A stretch of 64,000 nt of DNA from Marinomonas rhizomae. GTDB lineage: Bacteria; Pseudomonadota; Gammaproteobacteria; Pseudomonadales; Marinomonadaceae. The notes under the pieces were generated by a model. The model was given only the letters and a program-made list of their open reading frames with translations. It made no database searches and was not told where the DNA came from. The stretch spans positions 2,418,001 through 2,482,000 of the forward strand of contig NZ_CP073343.1 in assembly GCF_024397855.1 (NCBI RefSeq), read 5' to 3'. This document shows positions 1 through 9,052 of the stretch, in pieces (position 1 is the stretch's first letter; each line of letters opens with the position of its first letter). The position numbers and the translations under genes were made by a program.

Positions 1-224
1 GGAATGAGCGACATTGGTGTTGGCTTATCCATCATGCCTTGCGGTATCGCCGCTTGCTGCGACAAATATACACTGGCTAAATCTGTCGCTTCGGGCAAAG
101 CATCGCCAAAATACAACAATTCTGGAGCACCTTGCGCTGGACAAGCCAGCACCAAGGTTTTACCTTGCTGTTGATTTCCTGATACGTCTTGGCGATAAAA
201 GGACACTTTCTTCATTTCTGACAT
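1..224 (-). CDS. Alpha-galactosidase, GH36 family (N-terminal part, runs off the window)
   Basis: About 74 N-terminal residues are visible, starting MSEMKKVSFY at position 224. The stretch ELLYFGDALPEATDL followed by IPQGMMDKPTPMSLIP matches the N-terminal beta-sandwich of family 36 alpha-galactosidases, where a 'hWGxxLP' segment and 'PLSLLPE' are usual. The catalytic barrel lies outside the window, so activity cannot be checked. The gene starts 6 bases after the stop of the upstream permease, so it is probably co-transcribed with the ABC transporter and would hydrolyse the imported sugar. The assignment rests on a short N-terminal match and could also fit a related GH36/GH31-type glycosidase. 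Confidence 0.6.
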   Translation of the reverse strand, partial: MSEMKKVSFYRQDVSGNQQQGKTLVLACPAQGAPELLYFGDALPEATDLASVYLSQQAAIPQGMMDKPTPMSLI

Positions 225-230
225 AATCCA

Positions 231-1082
231 TTACCCTTTTGTTGCGCCCAAAGTTAAGCCTGCAATAAAGTGCTTCTGCATAGCGAAAAACAAAATGACA
301 GGAGGTAATGCGGCAATGACGGAACCTGCAGCAATTAACTGCCAAGATGCCATCCACTGACCTTTCAATGCACTAATACCAGCCGTAATCGGACGCACTT
401 CATCGCTTTGTACCAACACCAGAGCCCAGAAATAGTCATTCCAAATAAAGGTAAAAACCAGCACGGACAAAGCAGCTAAAGCAGGACGAACCAAAGGCAA
501 GACAACATGCCAGAAGATTTGCCACTCACTCACCCCTTCTACACGTGCTGCCTCAATCAATTCATCAGGCAAACCGACAATAAAGTTACGCATAAACAGG
601 GTACAAAAACCGGTTTGGAAAGCGATATGGAAAAGGATCAACCCCGATGCTGTATCATACAATCCCATGCTGATAGTTAAATCGCGCACTGGAATCATGA
701 GGATTTGAAAGGGCACGAAGTTACCTGCAATAAACGCCGCAAAAAGCGCCACATTGCCACGAAACTTGTATTTTGCTAAGGCATAACCCGCCAGCGTAGA
801 CAGGGCAACAGCACCAAACACCGCAGGCAAGGTAATAACAAGGGAATTGATTAGATAGCGCAGCATGGGCGTTTGAGTAAACACCATGGTGTAGTTTTCA
901 AAAAGCATCCACTCACTTGGAATGCCCCAATAGTTACCGCTATTAATATCAGCCATGGAGCGAGCCGATGTCATCATAACGGCGATTAGAGGCAACAGCC
1001 AAAGCAACAAAGCAATCCAAACCGCAACGCGATAGCTTAAATTAAAAGGTAACGATCTTTTTTCTATAGGAGTTGGAAACAT
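231..1082 (-). CDS. Carbohydrate ABC transporter permease, MalG-type
   Basis: Inner-membrane permease of a CUT1-type sugar importer, 283 residues with about six hydrophobic segments (first at roughly residues 17-37). The EAA loop that docks on the ATPase is clear: EAARVEGVSEWQIF at residues 177-190, followed by VVLPLVRPAL. This is the usual length and layout for MalG/LacG/UgpE partners. The start codon overlaps the stop of the upstream MalF-type permease by one base (TAATG), so the two are translationally coupled. The alpha-galactosidase-like gene follows directly, pointing to an alpha-galactoside such as melibiose or raffinose as substrate (inference). No substrate-binding protein gene is visible here. 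Confidence 0.9.
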   Translation of the reverse strand: MFPTPIEKRSLPFNLSYRVAVWIALLLWLLPLIAVMMTSARSMADINSGNYWGIPSEWMLFENYTMVFTQTPMLRYLINSLVITLPAVFGAVALSTLAGYALAKYKFRGNVALFAAFIAGNFVPFQILMIPVRDLTISMGLYDTASGLILFHIAFQTGFCTLFMRNFIVGLPDELIEAARVEGVSEWQIFWHVVLPLVRPALAALSVLVFTFIWNDYFWALVLVQSDEVRPITAGISALKGQWMASWQLIAAGSVIAALPPVILFFAMQKHFIAGLTLGATKG

Positions 1083-1957
1083 TAGGCTTTCTCACTCTTC
1101 AGCATACGCCACAAGAAGTAGGCGATATAAATATCCATAATCAAGAACAACACAGTCGCAATCGCTGCACCGTAACCAGCACGATAGTTAAAGATGGATT
1201 GTTCATACATGAAGTAAGCTAGAACACTAGAAGACCCAAATGGCCCGCCACTGGTCATGGTGGCAATAAGGTCGAAACTGCGTAATGCACCGATCACTGT
1301 CACCACAACCGCAATGAATGTAGCAGGACGTAGTTGAGGTAAAATGACATGACGCAACATTTTCCAGCCGTGAGCACCATCTAAACGCGCCGCCTCTATT
1401 TGATCTGGATTAAGATTATTTAAGCCTGTGAGGTACAAGATCATGCAGTAAGCAATTTGCGGCCAAAGTCCAGCAACGATAATACCGAAAGTCACCCAGT
1501 TCTCATCAGATAAGATAGCAACGGGCTCTATGCCAAATAAGCCAATCGCCTTATTAAACAGACCGAATGAAGGGTCGTAAAACCAAGAGAAGACTAAACC
1601 GACAACCACCTGAGAAATAACAAAAGGAAAGAAAAACATAGACTTAACTAAACGTATGCCCATGATTTTTTGATTAAGAAATAACGCAATCCCCAAACCG
1701 ATTGGCGGGGCTAGCATGAAAAAAACCATCCAATATAGGTTGTTTTTTAACGCCACCCAGAACTGATAATCATCAAACAGTTCTAAATAATTACTAAAGC
1801 CTACGAAGGTCTTTTCACCAATTCCATCCCATTCATAAAAACTCAACCAGATACTCTGCAGAATAGGAAAGATAACGTAGACCACAAACAAAATGACTGC
1901 TGGCGCTAAGAATAAAACCGGCATCCATTGCTGTTGCTTGCTATGCAACTTTTGCAT
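1082..1957 (-). CDS. Sugar ABC transporter permease, MalF-type
   Basis: First permease of the sugar importer, 291 residues, with an N-terminal membrane segment (WMPVLFLAPAVILFVVYVIF, residues 11-30) and an EAA loop EAARLDGAHGWKML at residues 188-201 followed by VILPQLRPA. I chose the ATG at 1957 because the upstream ATG at 1966 lies directly against the only Shine-Dalgarno-like sequence (AGAGG). The gene is divergent from the iclR-type regulator across a 204-base intergenic region that holds a candidate operator. It belongs with the MalG-type permease and the ATPase encoded across the divide. Confidence 0.9.
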   Translation of the reverse strand: MQKLHSKQQQWMPVLFLAPAVILFVVYVIFPILQSIWLSFYEWDGIGEKTFVGFSNYLELFDDYQFWVALKNNLYWMVFFMLAPPIGLGIALFLNQKIMGIRLVKSMFFFPFVISQVVVGLVFSWFYDPSFGLFNKAIGLFGIEPVAILSDENWVTFGIIVAGLWPQIAYCMILYLTGLNNLNPDQIEAARLDGAHGWKMLRHVILPQLRPATFIAVVVTVIGALRSFDLIATMTSGGPFGSSSVLAYFMYEQSIFNYRAGYGAAIATVLFLIMDIYIAYFLWRMLKSEKA

Positions 1958-2044
1958 GGCGCACATACCTCTTATTTTTATTAGTTTATAAATTGTCCCA
2001 CTTGCTACCCGTTTTCAATCAACGAATAACTTGCCTAACAAAAT

Positions 2045-2063
2045 AATGGAATAAAGTTCCATT
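2045..2063. promoter_or_regulatory. Candidate IclR-type operator
   Basis: A perfect 7-bp inverted repeat AATGGAA-TAAAG-TTCCATT lies between the divergent permease operon and the IclR-family gene. Its core TGGAA-N5-TTCCA has the half-sites and spacing known for IclR-family operators. It is therefore a plausible binding site for the product of the adjacent regulator gene. Assignment is by sequence resemblance and position only. Confidence 0.5.
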
Positions 2064-2095
2064 TTTTGCAATACTGAATTTAGAACATTTTTTCA

Positions 2096-2113
2096 GGTCT
2101 CTTTTTTGAGACC
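2096..2113. repeat. Short inverted repeat in the divergent promoter region
   Basis: GGTCTC-TTTTTT-GAGACC, 48 bases before the IclR-type start codon. It may be a second regulator site or part of the leader. Nothing distinguishes these options. Confidence 0.25.
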
Positions 2114-2161
2114 AAATTGACCTTAAAAAATTATAAAAACAGAGATTAAGGAAACCTAACC

Positions 2162-2944
2162 ATGTCGGAACAAGACACTAAGAGCGGAGGCTCATCGTTA
2201 GATAAAGCGCTTAGCTTACTGCAGGAAGTCTGCATGACACCTGTACCACTTCGCTTTGCCGAACTGGTTGAAAAAACTGATTTACCAAAAGCCACCGCGC
2301 ATCGCACCTTAACGTCATTAACTGACAAAGGCTTAATTCGCTTTGACGAAGTAACCCAGCTTTATCATCCTGGTTATGGATTACTAGAATTAGCACACCA
2401 AGCGTGGTCAAAAATTGATGTGCGCGATATCGCTGCGGACCAGATGAAACACATTTGGGATGAAACGGGCGAGACCATTCACCTTGCGGTTTTAGACCGT
2501 GGCGACGTCATTTATATAGACAAACTGGAAAGCCAGAAAAGCTTGCGTTTATTTTCAGCCGTCGGCAAAAAAGGCCCAGCCTATTGCACCGGTGTAGGTA
2601 AAGCCATGATGGCCTTTCTCAGTGAAGATCAATTGGCTGCCGCCATCAAAGAACAAAGCTTTATTAAGCACACAGATTCCACGTTAATTAACGAAGACAT
2701 GTTAAGAGAAGATCTTCGCAAGATTCGTGAAAGTAAAATTTCCTTGGATTTAGAAGAGCATGAAGAAGGCATTCAATGTGCCGCTTCGGTGATTTTAAAC
2801 CATAGAAACGAACCCATTGCCGCGCTCAGTATTACCGCACCCAAATTTCGTGTAGACGATGCGCGTTTCCAACACTTTCAAACATTGGTCAAAGACGCCT
2901 GTAAGAAAGTATCCACCCGAATGGGGGCTATGGCCTCTAACTAG
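2162..2944 (+). CDS. IclR-family transcriptional regulator
   Basis: A 260-residue regulator with an N-terminal winged helix-turn-helix (about residues 15-70; LPKATAHRTLTSLTDKGLI is the recognition region) and a C-terminal IclR effector domain (GETIHLAVLDRGDVIYIDKLES, then KGPAYCTGVGKAMMAFL). The start has a good Shine-Dalgarno (AAGGA, 8 bases upstream). It is divergent from the permease genes and 16 bases upstream of the ATPase gene, with which it likely forms one transcript. It probably senses a sugar or sugar derivative and controls the transporter. The effector cannot be read from sequence. Confidence 0.92.
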   Translation: MSEQDTKSGGSSLDKALSLLQEVCMTPVPLRFAELVEKTDLPKATAHRTLTSLTDKGLIRFDEVTQLYHPGYGLLELAHQAWSKIDVRDIAADQMKHIWDETGETIHLAVLDRGDVIYIDKLESQKSLRLFSAVGKKGPAYCTGVGKAMMAFLSEDQLAAAIKEQSFIKHTDSTLINEDMLREDLRKIRESKISLDLEEHEEGIQCAASVILNHRNEPIAALSITAPKFRVDDARFQHFQTLVKDACKKVSTRMGAMASN

Positions 2945-2960
2945 CATAGGAAAGTCCATT

Positions 2961-4064
2961 ATGGCGACGATAAAACTAACAAACGTCATCAAACGGTTTC
3001 ACGACATTGAAACTATTCATGGCGTCAATTTAGATCTAGAAGACGGTGAATTTGTGGTCTTTGTAGGTCCATCTGGTTGTGGTAAGTCCACACTATTGCG
3101 CTTAATCGCGGGACTAGAAGACATTACCGATGGCAAACTAGAGATCAACGGCACCAATATGAATAACGTGGCGCCAGCCGACCGCGGTGTTGCCATGGTA
3201 TTCCAATCCTATGCCTTATATCCGCACATGACAGTAGAAGAAAACATGAGCTTTGGCTTACGTATGAATGGCGTAGCACCCGAAAAAATCAAAGCGCAAG
3301 TCAGTAATGCCGCCAACATTCTGCAACTCAACGAACTACTGGATCGCAAACCTAAACAACTTTCCGGTGGTCAACGCCAGCGTGTGGCTATTGGTCGTGC
3401 CATTGTTCGTCAACCAGAAGTATTCCTATTTGATGAGCCACTTTCTAATCTAGACGCAGAACTACGTGTCGACATGCGCATTCAGATTGCCCAATTACAC
3501 AATCGTCTTCAAGCGACCATGATTTATGTAACACACGATCAGGTCGAAGCCATGACATTGGCGGATAAAATCGTCGTGTTGCGCGCAGGCAACGTAGAGC
3601 AAGTTGGCTCACCGCTTGAACTTTACCACAACCCTGCCAATGAATTTGTCGCCGGTTTTATCGGTTCGCCAAGAATGAACTTCCTCGAAGGCAAAGTGGT
3701 GAGCATTGACAATAAAGATGTCGCAGTCATTGATCTAGCAGGTCAGAAAATAGAGCTTGAAGTCGATGGCACCAAGATTTCTGTCAACGAAACCGTCAAG
3801 CTTGGCATCCGCCCAGAACATGTCAAAGAAAACACCCAAGACGCCGATATTACTATTAGTCTAGACATTGATGTGGCAGAACATCTTGGCGGCTTAACCT
3901 ATCTTTACGGCCAATTTGAAGGCAGCAAACTTACCATTGAAGTGAGCGGCTCTAACCTTACCCGCAATGGCGAGAAAGTCACCGTAGGTATCAAAAAAGA
4001 AGACTGTTATTTATTTAACCGTGATGGTGACGCACTGGTTGATCGCCCTGTACCAGCTAGATAG
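2961..4064 (+). CDS. Sugar ABC transporter ATP-binding protein, MsmK/UgpC type
   Basis: ATPase subunit of the CUT1 importer, 367 residues from the ATG at 2961, which has AGGAAAG just upstream; a longer in-frame reading lacks family similarity at its start. It shows Walker A GPSGCGKST (residues 36-44), the Q-loop FQSYALYPHMT, signature LSGGQRQRVAIGRA (about 134-147), Walker B FLFDEPLSNLDA (about 155-166) and switch histidine in THDQ. The C-terminal TOBE/OB region contains IRPEHV. It energises the two permeases encoded on the other strand. ATPases of this type are often shared by several sugar transporters. A strong terminator follows. Confidence 0.93.
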   Translation: MATIKLTNVIKRFHDIETIHGVNLDLEDGEFVVFVGPSGCGKSTLLRLIAGLEDITDGKLEINGTNMNNVAPADRGVAMVFQSYALYPHMTVEENMSFGLRMNGVAPEKIKAQVSNAANILQLNELLDRKPKQLSGGQRQRVAIGRAIVRQPEVFLFDEPLSNLDAELRVDMRIQIAQLHNRLQATMIYVTHDQVEAMTLADKIVVLRAGNVEQVGSPLELYHNPANEFVAGFIGSPRMNFLEGKVVSIDNKDVAVIDLAGQKIELEVDGTKISVNETVKLGIRPEHVKENTQDADITISLDIDVAEHLGGLTYLYGQFEGSKLTIEVSGSNLTRNGEKVTVGIKKEDCYLFNRDGDALVDRPVPAR

Positions 4065-4077
4065 CGTCTGTATTACA

Positions 4078-4115
4078 GACAAAAAAATAGCCCATGCAAG
4101 GGCTATTTTTTTGTC
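4078..4115 (+). terminator. Rho-independent terminator after the ATPase gene
   Basis: A perfect 16-bp inverted repeat (arms 4078-4093 and 4100-4115, core ATAGCCC/GGGCTAT, six-base loop) whose 3' arm ends in seven T. The A-run on the 5' side makes it potentially bidirectional, so it could also stop the opposing lysR-type gene. Confidence 0.85.
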
Positions 4116-4153
4116 CAAATTAAAAGCAAAGAAAAAAGGCTCAGCAATAAAAA

Positions 4154-5074
4154 TCAATGAAAACGACTGACTTTTACGACCTCTGAAAAGTAGTGCATCA
4201 AGCTGTCTAAAAATACTCTAACCGCAGGTGTCATGCTCTTTCTGCTGGAATACACGGCCTGAACAATACTTACCTTTGTCGTCCAGTCAGGTAGAACGCG
4301 CACTAAATCCCCCGATTCTAAATCCTCACTCGCCACGATCTCCGGAACCAAGCCAACCCCAACGCCCTGTAAAGCAGAACTAAGTAACAAGCCTCGATTC
4401 AGACACACCAGCCTTGGGTGATGCTGAACCAAACAGATAGAGCTATCTGGGCCAAGTAAATCCCACTGATGTAAAGACTCCTGCTTACCAAAAGTCTCTG
4501 TCAATGTCGGCATTTTAGACAGCTGACTTGGATGATTAGGCATGCCAAATTCATTAATAAACTGAGGGCTGGCCACCAAAATCATCTTACTTGTGGCCAG
4601 TTTTTTAGCGACAACACCGGCTTCGTTTACAATTGCGCCGCGTGTTCGTAAGGCAATATCAATCCGCTCCTCTAGTACCTGAACATCCCTATCTGTTGCA
4701 TCCAGATAAACAGATACCTTGGGATACTTTTTCATGAATTCAGGCAGGAAAACAGAAAAGTGATGCTGTGCCAATAGCACAGGGCAACTCACTCGAACCA
4801 CACCCGAAGGCACTGACTGTAATAATGCAACAGACTCGTAAGCAGATTGCCCTTCCGCCACCATATTTGCAGCGCCTTCGTACAACTGCAGCCCTGCATC
4901 GGTTAAGGTGAATTTTCGGCTATTACGCTGAATCAATTGGATTCCCAGCTTGTCTTCTAGCTGAGCAACTCGGCGACTCAATAAAGACTTTGTGATCCCT
5001 GACACACGCTCGGCAGCGGTGAAACCACCATTTTCGGCGGTCAGGTAAAAATAGTAGATATCGTTAAAATCCAT
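4154..5074 (-). CDS. LysR-family transcriptional regulator
   Basis: LysR-type regulator with an N-terminal helix-turn-helix (MDFNDIYYFYLTAENGGF, then KSLLSRRVAQLEDKLGIQL) and a periplasmic-binding-like effector domain. I start it at the ATG at 5074, where the LysR homology begins; an in-frame ATG at 5116 would add 14 residues but has no ribosome site. It is the last gene of an efflux operon (emrA-like, emrB-like, lysR-like) on the same strand and may regulate it. The ligand is unknown. Confidence 0.88.
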   Translation of the reverse strand: MDFNDIYYFYLTAENGGFTAAERVSGITKSLLSRRVAQLEDKLGIQLIQRNSRKFTLTDAGLQLYEGAANMVAEGQSAYESVALLQSVPSGVVRVSCPVLLAQHHFSVFLPEFMKKYPKVSVYLDATDRDVQVLEERIDIALRTRGAIVNEAGVVAKKLATSKMILVASPQFINEFGMPNHPSQLSKMPTLTETFGKQESLHQWDLLGPDSSICLVQHHPRLVCLNRGLLLSSALQGVGVGLVPEIVASEDLESGDLVRVLPDWTTKVSIVQAVYSSRKSMTPAVRVFLDSLMHYFSEVVKVSRFH

Positions 5075-5125
5075 CAATCGCTTTATTACCCTGCAAAAAA
5101 GACCAAAAAATGACATTATAAAACG

Positions 5126-6691
5126 CTAGTTTAGGCGTTTTTGACAACCCATAACAATCACACCAATAATCCCGACCGCAAACAACAAAGAGAAATAATC
5201 AATTCCCGCCAATATAACGGCATTACGATGCACTTGATCCGCAATCCACGCAAAACCTGCCTTATTTGCCATATCGGAACTCATGTGAGTGCCATACACA
5301 CTGGTAATCTGACTCAGCACTTTTACAAATATAGGATCGTTCGTTGCAACATGCTGATTTAGCACCCCATAATGCACTGTCGTACGCCACTGCAGCCCAA
5401 TGCTAGCTAAAGATATCCCTAACGCCACACTCATTTGTGACACCATGTTTTTCACTTGCTGGGCGTGAGAAAAGACCGTTTCATCATGCTGCAGTTCGGT
5501 AAACGCTTTCGCAGCCACCGTACCTTGTACGCACACCGTAAAAAACACAAAAAGAAATAACGCTGGCACTATATAGGTTTGTAAATTTGTCGTAGGCGTT
5601 AATCTCATCATAAAGAAACCGTATGCCATCAAGCACAAAAAACCCGTCACATAGAATTTTTTTCCGTGTGGCTTTTTCGGCATAATAAGCATACTAACGA
5701 ACAGGCCAACCACACCCCCTACTTGTCCAAAAGCATACCAGTTACCAATCGTGCTCCAGCCATAACCAAGGCCTTTCTGCAAAATCTGCGGTATCAAATA
5801 ACTGTTTGATCCCATGATCAAATAACAGACAAAAAATACAGTCACGCCATTACGATACAACTTGCTGCTAAACAGAGACCTCATCGAGAGTAAAGGCCGG
5901 TTTTCATGGTGACGAACCATGCTACGTAAAAAATAGTAAAGACTACTTAGACCTAATAATAAGAATACGCAAACCAAAACCGTGTTACTGAAAAAAGCAT
6001 AGTTACCATACTGAAAACCATACAAGATTAAAAAAGAACCCGCCGCCAAAGCCATTAATATATAGGGATGACTTTGGCTACGCACTTCCTCTTTAGCAGG
6101 TATACCCGGCAAACAAAATGAAGCCGTAATCGCACTCAACAAACTCACAACCATTAATATAACAAACAGATAGTGCCAAGAAGCGGTCATGAACAAATGT
6201 GCCGCTAAAAAAGGCGCAAGCGCCGATCCTATTGTCAGCCCATAAGCGTACGATTTGATGCCCGTTAAACGAATCAGTCCTGGGGGAAATAAGTTAATAA
6301 TGACGCGAGCACCTGTCATAAATGCGGCTCCGCCAAACCCCATGATGACATAGCCGGTCAAAAAACCATCAAAACTGCGGCAATTAAACCCAACAACACA
6401 GCCGATAAAGAAGATAAATAAAGACGCAAGTATGTAGTACTTCCAGCCCATTCGTTCAACCAACCAACGCTGTTTAGAAATAGTCACCACAGCAACACAA
6501 GCATACGCAGCCGTTGCCAAACTGTACTCTTGTGGAGAAACACCAAGCTCCCCCATCAAAGGCGCGGCTGCAAATACAATCATGCCGGTCTGCAAAAAGT
6601 TCAGCAACATGAGAAAAAAAATGGTCGCCAGCATCAACCATTCATGGGAAGGCGCGGGAACATATTTGTGACGACTAATTCGACTTATCAT
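5126..6691 (-). CDS. MFS multidrug efflux transporter, DHA2 (EmrB/QacA-like) family
   Basis: Inner-membrane proton-drug antiporter of about 521 residues with many hydrophobic segments, the length and pattern of 14-helix DHA2 transporters. The N-terminal helix LMLATIFFLMLLNFLQTGMI and the repeated glycine-rich helices fit this family. The start follows the stop of the emrA-like gene within a few bases (an alternative GTG lies one codon upstream). Together with the membrane fusion protein it should form an EmrAB-type pump that works with an outer-membrane channel encoded elsewhere. Substrate cannot be inferred. Confidence 0.85.
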   Translation of the reverse strand: MISRISRHKYVPAPSHEWLMLATIFFLMLLNFLQTGMIVFAAAPLMGELGVSPQEYSLATAAYACVAVVTISKQRWLVERMGWKYYILASLFIFFIGCVVGFNCRSFDGFLTGYVIMGFGGAAFMTGARVIINLFPPGLIRLTGIKSYAYGLTIGSALAPFLAAHLFMTASWHYLFVILMVVSLLSAITASFCLPGIPAKEEVRSQSHPYILMALAAGSFLILYGFQYGNYAFFSNTVLVCVFLLLGLSSLYYFLRSMVRHHENRPLLSMRSLFSSKLYRNGVTVFFVCYLIMGSNSYLIPQILQKGLGYGWSTIGNWYAFGQVGGVVGLFVSMLIMPKKPHGKKFYVTGFLCLMAYGFFMMRLTPTTNLQTYIVPALFLFVFFTVCVQGTVAAKAFTELQHDETVFSHAQQVKNMVSQMSVALGISLASIGLQWRTTVHYGVLNQHVATNDPIFVKVLSQITSVYGTHMSSDMANKAGFAWIADQVHRNAVILAGIDYFSLLFAVGIIGVIVMGCQKRLN

Positions 6692-6694
6692 CAC

Positions 6695-7837
6695 TTACAT
6701 ACTTTCTTTAATGATCTTTTGGATAATCACATTGACACCATCGTCATTATGATCAAAAACATTCGTCCTCCAAGGGGGTTGGCTTTCTGCAAGAGAGGTC
6801 AATACTGGCGCACCAGCATTAGAGGTGTCGACACTAACGCTCATAGACAAACCTGGACGCAAAGGATGTTCTTCCAACTCTGTTGGGTTCAACAAAATAC
6901 GTACTGGCACCCGTTGAACCGTTTTAATCCAGTTGCCTGTGGCATTGGAAGCAGGTAGTAAAGAAAACGCACTGCCCGTTCCAGGCTCAATACCTTTGAC
7001 CTTGCCATGATAAGTAACACTCGAACCATAGACGTCTGAAATCAAGCTCACTTGCTGCCCAGCTCGAATATCGCCAAGCTGTGTTTCTTTAAAGTTGGCC
7101 GTCACCCAAACACCTTTTAATGGAATAACAGACATCAAAGTGCTACCTGCTGAGACATGCTGCCCAACTTGAACGCTACGCTGGGCGATATAACCACTTG
7201 CAGGAGAAAGAATCGTGGTGCGATTTAGTGTCAGCCAGGCCGCCTTCAAAGCAGACTGCGCTTTCAATACATCCGGATGAGTCAAGACCGTGGTGTTGTC
7301 CACCTTGGTTTTATTGGTATCGTACGATTTTAGTGCCAGATTATAAGAGGCTTGAGCGCTGGTTAATGTGCTTTCATAGTGACTTAGGTCTTCATTTGAA
7401 ATAAGGTTATTTTTCTTCAAATTCACTCGACGCTTATAGTCTGCCTCTGCTTTATCTAATGAAACTTTAGCCAAATCCACATTGGCTTTTTGCTCTTCCA
7501 GTGACGCAAAACTGTTGCGCACGGATCGAATAGTGCTCGCAAAACTCGCCTCCGCTTCCTGCAAAGCTAACTGAGCATCCACAGGGTTTATTTTTACCAA
7601 GATGTCCGATTCACCAACCAAGCTAGTATTGTCGACCATAATATCTGTCACAGTTCCAGACACCTGAGACATCACATTAACAATGTTGCCGGATACATAA
7701 GCGTCTTCTGTTGTTTCGTTGAATTGTCCTATTTTTAACCACCAAATGTAAAAACAGACAAAAACAACAATGACGCCTAGTGCCAACAGAATAATGGTTT
7801 TTTTCTTCTTCAGGGAATGCTTATCTATCTCTGTCAT
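6695..7837 (-). CDS. HlyD/EmrA-family membrane fusion protein
   Basis: Periplasmic adaptor of a tripartite efflux pump, about 380 residues. It has one N-terminal membrane anchor (IILLALGVIVVFVCFYIWWL), the biotinyl-lipoyl motif TEDAYVSGNIVNVMSQVSGTV, a long helical hairpin rich in A/L/K, and the second lipoyl half SPASGYIAQRSVQVGQHV. The ATG at 7837 is preceded by AGG at the correct spacing; the GTG one codon earlier is the alternative. It is first in the operon, followed immediately by the DHA2 transporter. Confidence 0.88.
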   Translation of the reverse strand: MTEIDKHSLKKKKTIILLALGVIVVFVCFYIWWLKIGQFNETTEDAYVSGNIVNVMSQVSGTVTDIMVDNTSLVGESDILVKINPVDAQLALQEAEASFASTIRSVRNSFASLEEQKANVDLAKVSLDKAEADYKRRVNLKKNNLISNEDLSHYESTLTSAQASYNLALKSYDTNKTKVDNTTVLTHPDVLKAQSALKAAWLTLNRTTILSPASGYIAQRSVQVGQHVSAGSTLMSVIPLKGVWVTANFKETQLGDIRAGQQVSLISDVYGSSVTYHGKVKGIEPGTGSAFSLLPASNATGNWIKTVQRVPVRILLNPTELEEHPLRPGLSMSVSVDTSNAGAPVLTSLAESQPPWRTNVFDHNDDGVNVIIQKIIKESM

Positions 7838-8227
7838 CACTTACCTATACTCTCAAAAAACAATCTGATTGGGATTTTAATCGGGCAAGAATAAGACGAT
7901 AGAATAACAAGAACAATATCAAAAAATGGGACTTATCATCCTATATACAGGACAAAGAATGAGATATGAATTTTCCTTATTATTTACCTAGAAATTGTGC
8001 AAACATCGACATATTGACGAATACATCCTATTGCAAATTAGAAAAAACACACAGTTTCTAAAGATATTTATTGCTGTACTGATCAATTTAAAACGCTAAA
8101 AAAAATAAGGGGGCTATATCACGAATAGTATTTCTGGCGGGTGAACGCTGATGATGACTCCATCACAATAAGATAGTACAAAGAATGAACGGAAGCCTAT
8201 TTACAACCGTTCATTCAAATACCTTTT
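7838..8227. other. Intergenic region of about 390 bases, no gene seen
   Basis: AT-rich sequence upstream of the efflux operon, with stop codons in all frames and no conserved ORF. It presumably holds the efflux promoter. The only clear structure is a 10-bp inverted repeat near the right edge, listed separately. Confidence 0.6.
8183..8216 (-). terminator. Inverted repeat downstream of the dienelactone-hydrolase-like gene (possible terminator or operator)
   Basis: GAATGAACGG (8183-8192) pairs perfectly with CCGTTCATTC (8207-8216). It lies just past the stop of the minus-strand gene, so a terminator role is possible, although the T-run is weak. A nearly identical half-site, AACGTTCATTC, occurs upstream of the same gene near 8966, which leaves a regulator-binding role open. 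Confidence 0.4.
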
Positions 8228-8938
8228 TTAAATGAATTCCTCTAAAAAATTCGCTAAATAGCCATATGCTCGCTTGGCTACAAGTGGATTGTATTGGCTG
8301 TTATGCTCTGGATTATTGGCCGTTGGCAGCATAAAAGAGTGGACAGCATGGCTAAAATCAACAAACTGAAAATCTATCCCTAAACCTGTCCAATAACGCT
8401 TAGCATCTTGAGCATCTTCTTCCGTTACCATAGCGTCCTGATGACCATTTAATACCAAGATTTTTGTCTTGGTGTTGGCCTTCTCTTCCGATTGAGCACG
8501 GAAAAAACTCATCAGGCCATGAAAACTCACAGCACCGGCACTATCAGCAAGATGCAAACCTGCTTCTAAAGCCAAACGACCACCTAAACAAAAACCAACA
8601 TGAACAATGGTTTTACCGTGAATAACATCACAAGCCGATTGTGTCAGCTCGTTCTGCAAATCATGTAAAGGGTCTGATTCAGCAAGCAGAGCACCCATCT
8701 TGGCCATTTTCGCATCTAATTCGACTGGATTTTGGTCAATACCATACAAATCAAGCGCCGTTGCTGAAAAACCCAATGAAGCAATATGGTCTGCAATGCT
8801 TTTTTCAAAATCTGTCAATCCAGAAAAAGTTGGCCAAATAACCACCTGAATATGACTTTTTTCCGAGCTCAAACCATCAACTTGGTAATGCATGCGTTTG
8901 ACCTTGTCTTTAAATATCGACTCAAATGTTTGGCTCAC
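8228..8938 (-). CDS. Dienelactone hydrolase family protein
   Basis: Alpha/beta hydrolase of 236 residues. The nucleophile motif GFCLGG (Cys about residue 117), LNGHQDAMV (Asp about 168) and FSHAVHSFM (His about 200) form the Cys-Asp-His triad of dienelactone hydrolases. The start is the GTG at 8938 with AAGGGG six bases upstream; a TTG two codons earlier abuts that site. It stands alone on the minus strand between the efflux operon and lysA. Family members hydrolyse lactones or esters, and the real substrate is unknown. Confidence 0.85.
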   Translation of the reverse strand: MSQTFESIFKDKVKRMHYQVDGLSSEKSHIQVVIWPTFSGLTDFEKSIADHIASLGFSATALDLYGIDQNPVELDAKMAKMGALLAESDPLHDLQNELTQSACDVIHGKTIVHVGFCLGGRLALEAGLHLADSAGAVSFHGLMSFFRAQSEEKANTKTKILVLNGHQDAMVTEEDAQDAKRYWTGLGIDFQFVDFSHAVHSFMLPTANNPEHNSQYNPLVAKRAYGYLANFLEEFI

Positions 8939-9052
8939 TGGCAACCCCTTAAAGAATTATTAGTAACGTTCATTCAGTGTAACCAGCAAAATAGAATAAA
9001 ATCAATCTACGGCCCGACAGATTCCTAGTTGATTCAACCTTTCGCACCTTCC

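Noticed and set aside
6530..6958. 142-codon plus-strand ORF across the emrA/emrB junction
   Set aside because: Antisense to two well-supported efflux genes, without ribosome site or domain.
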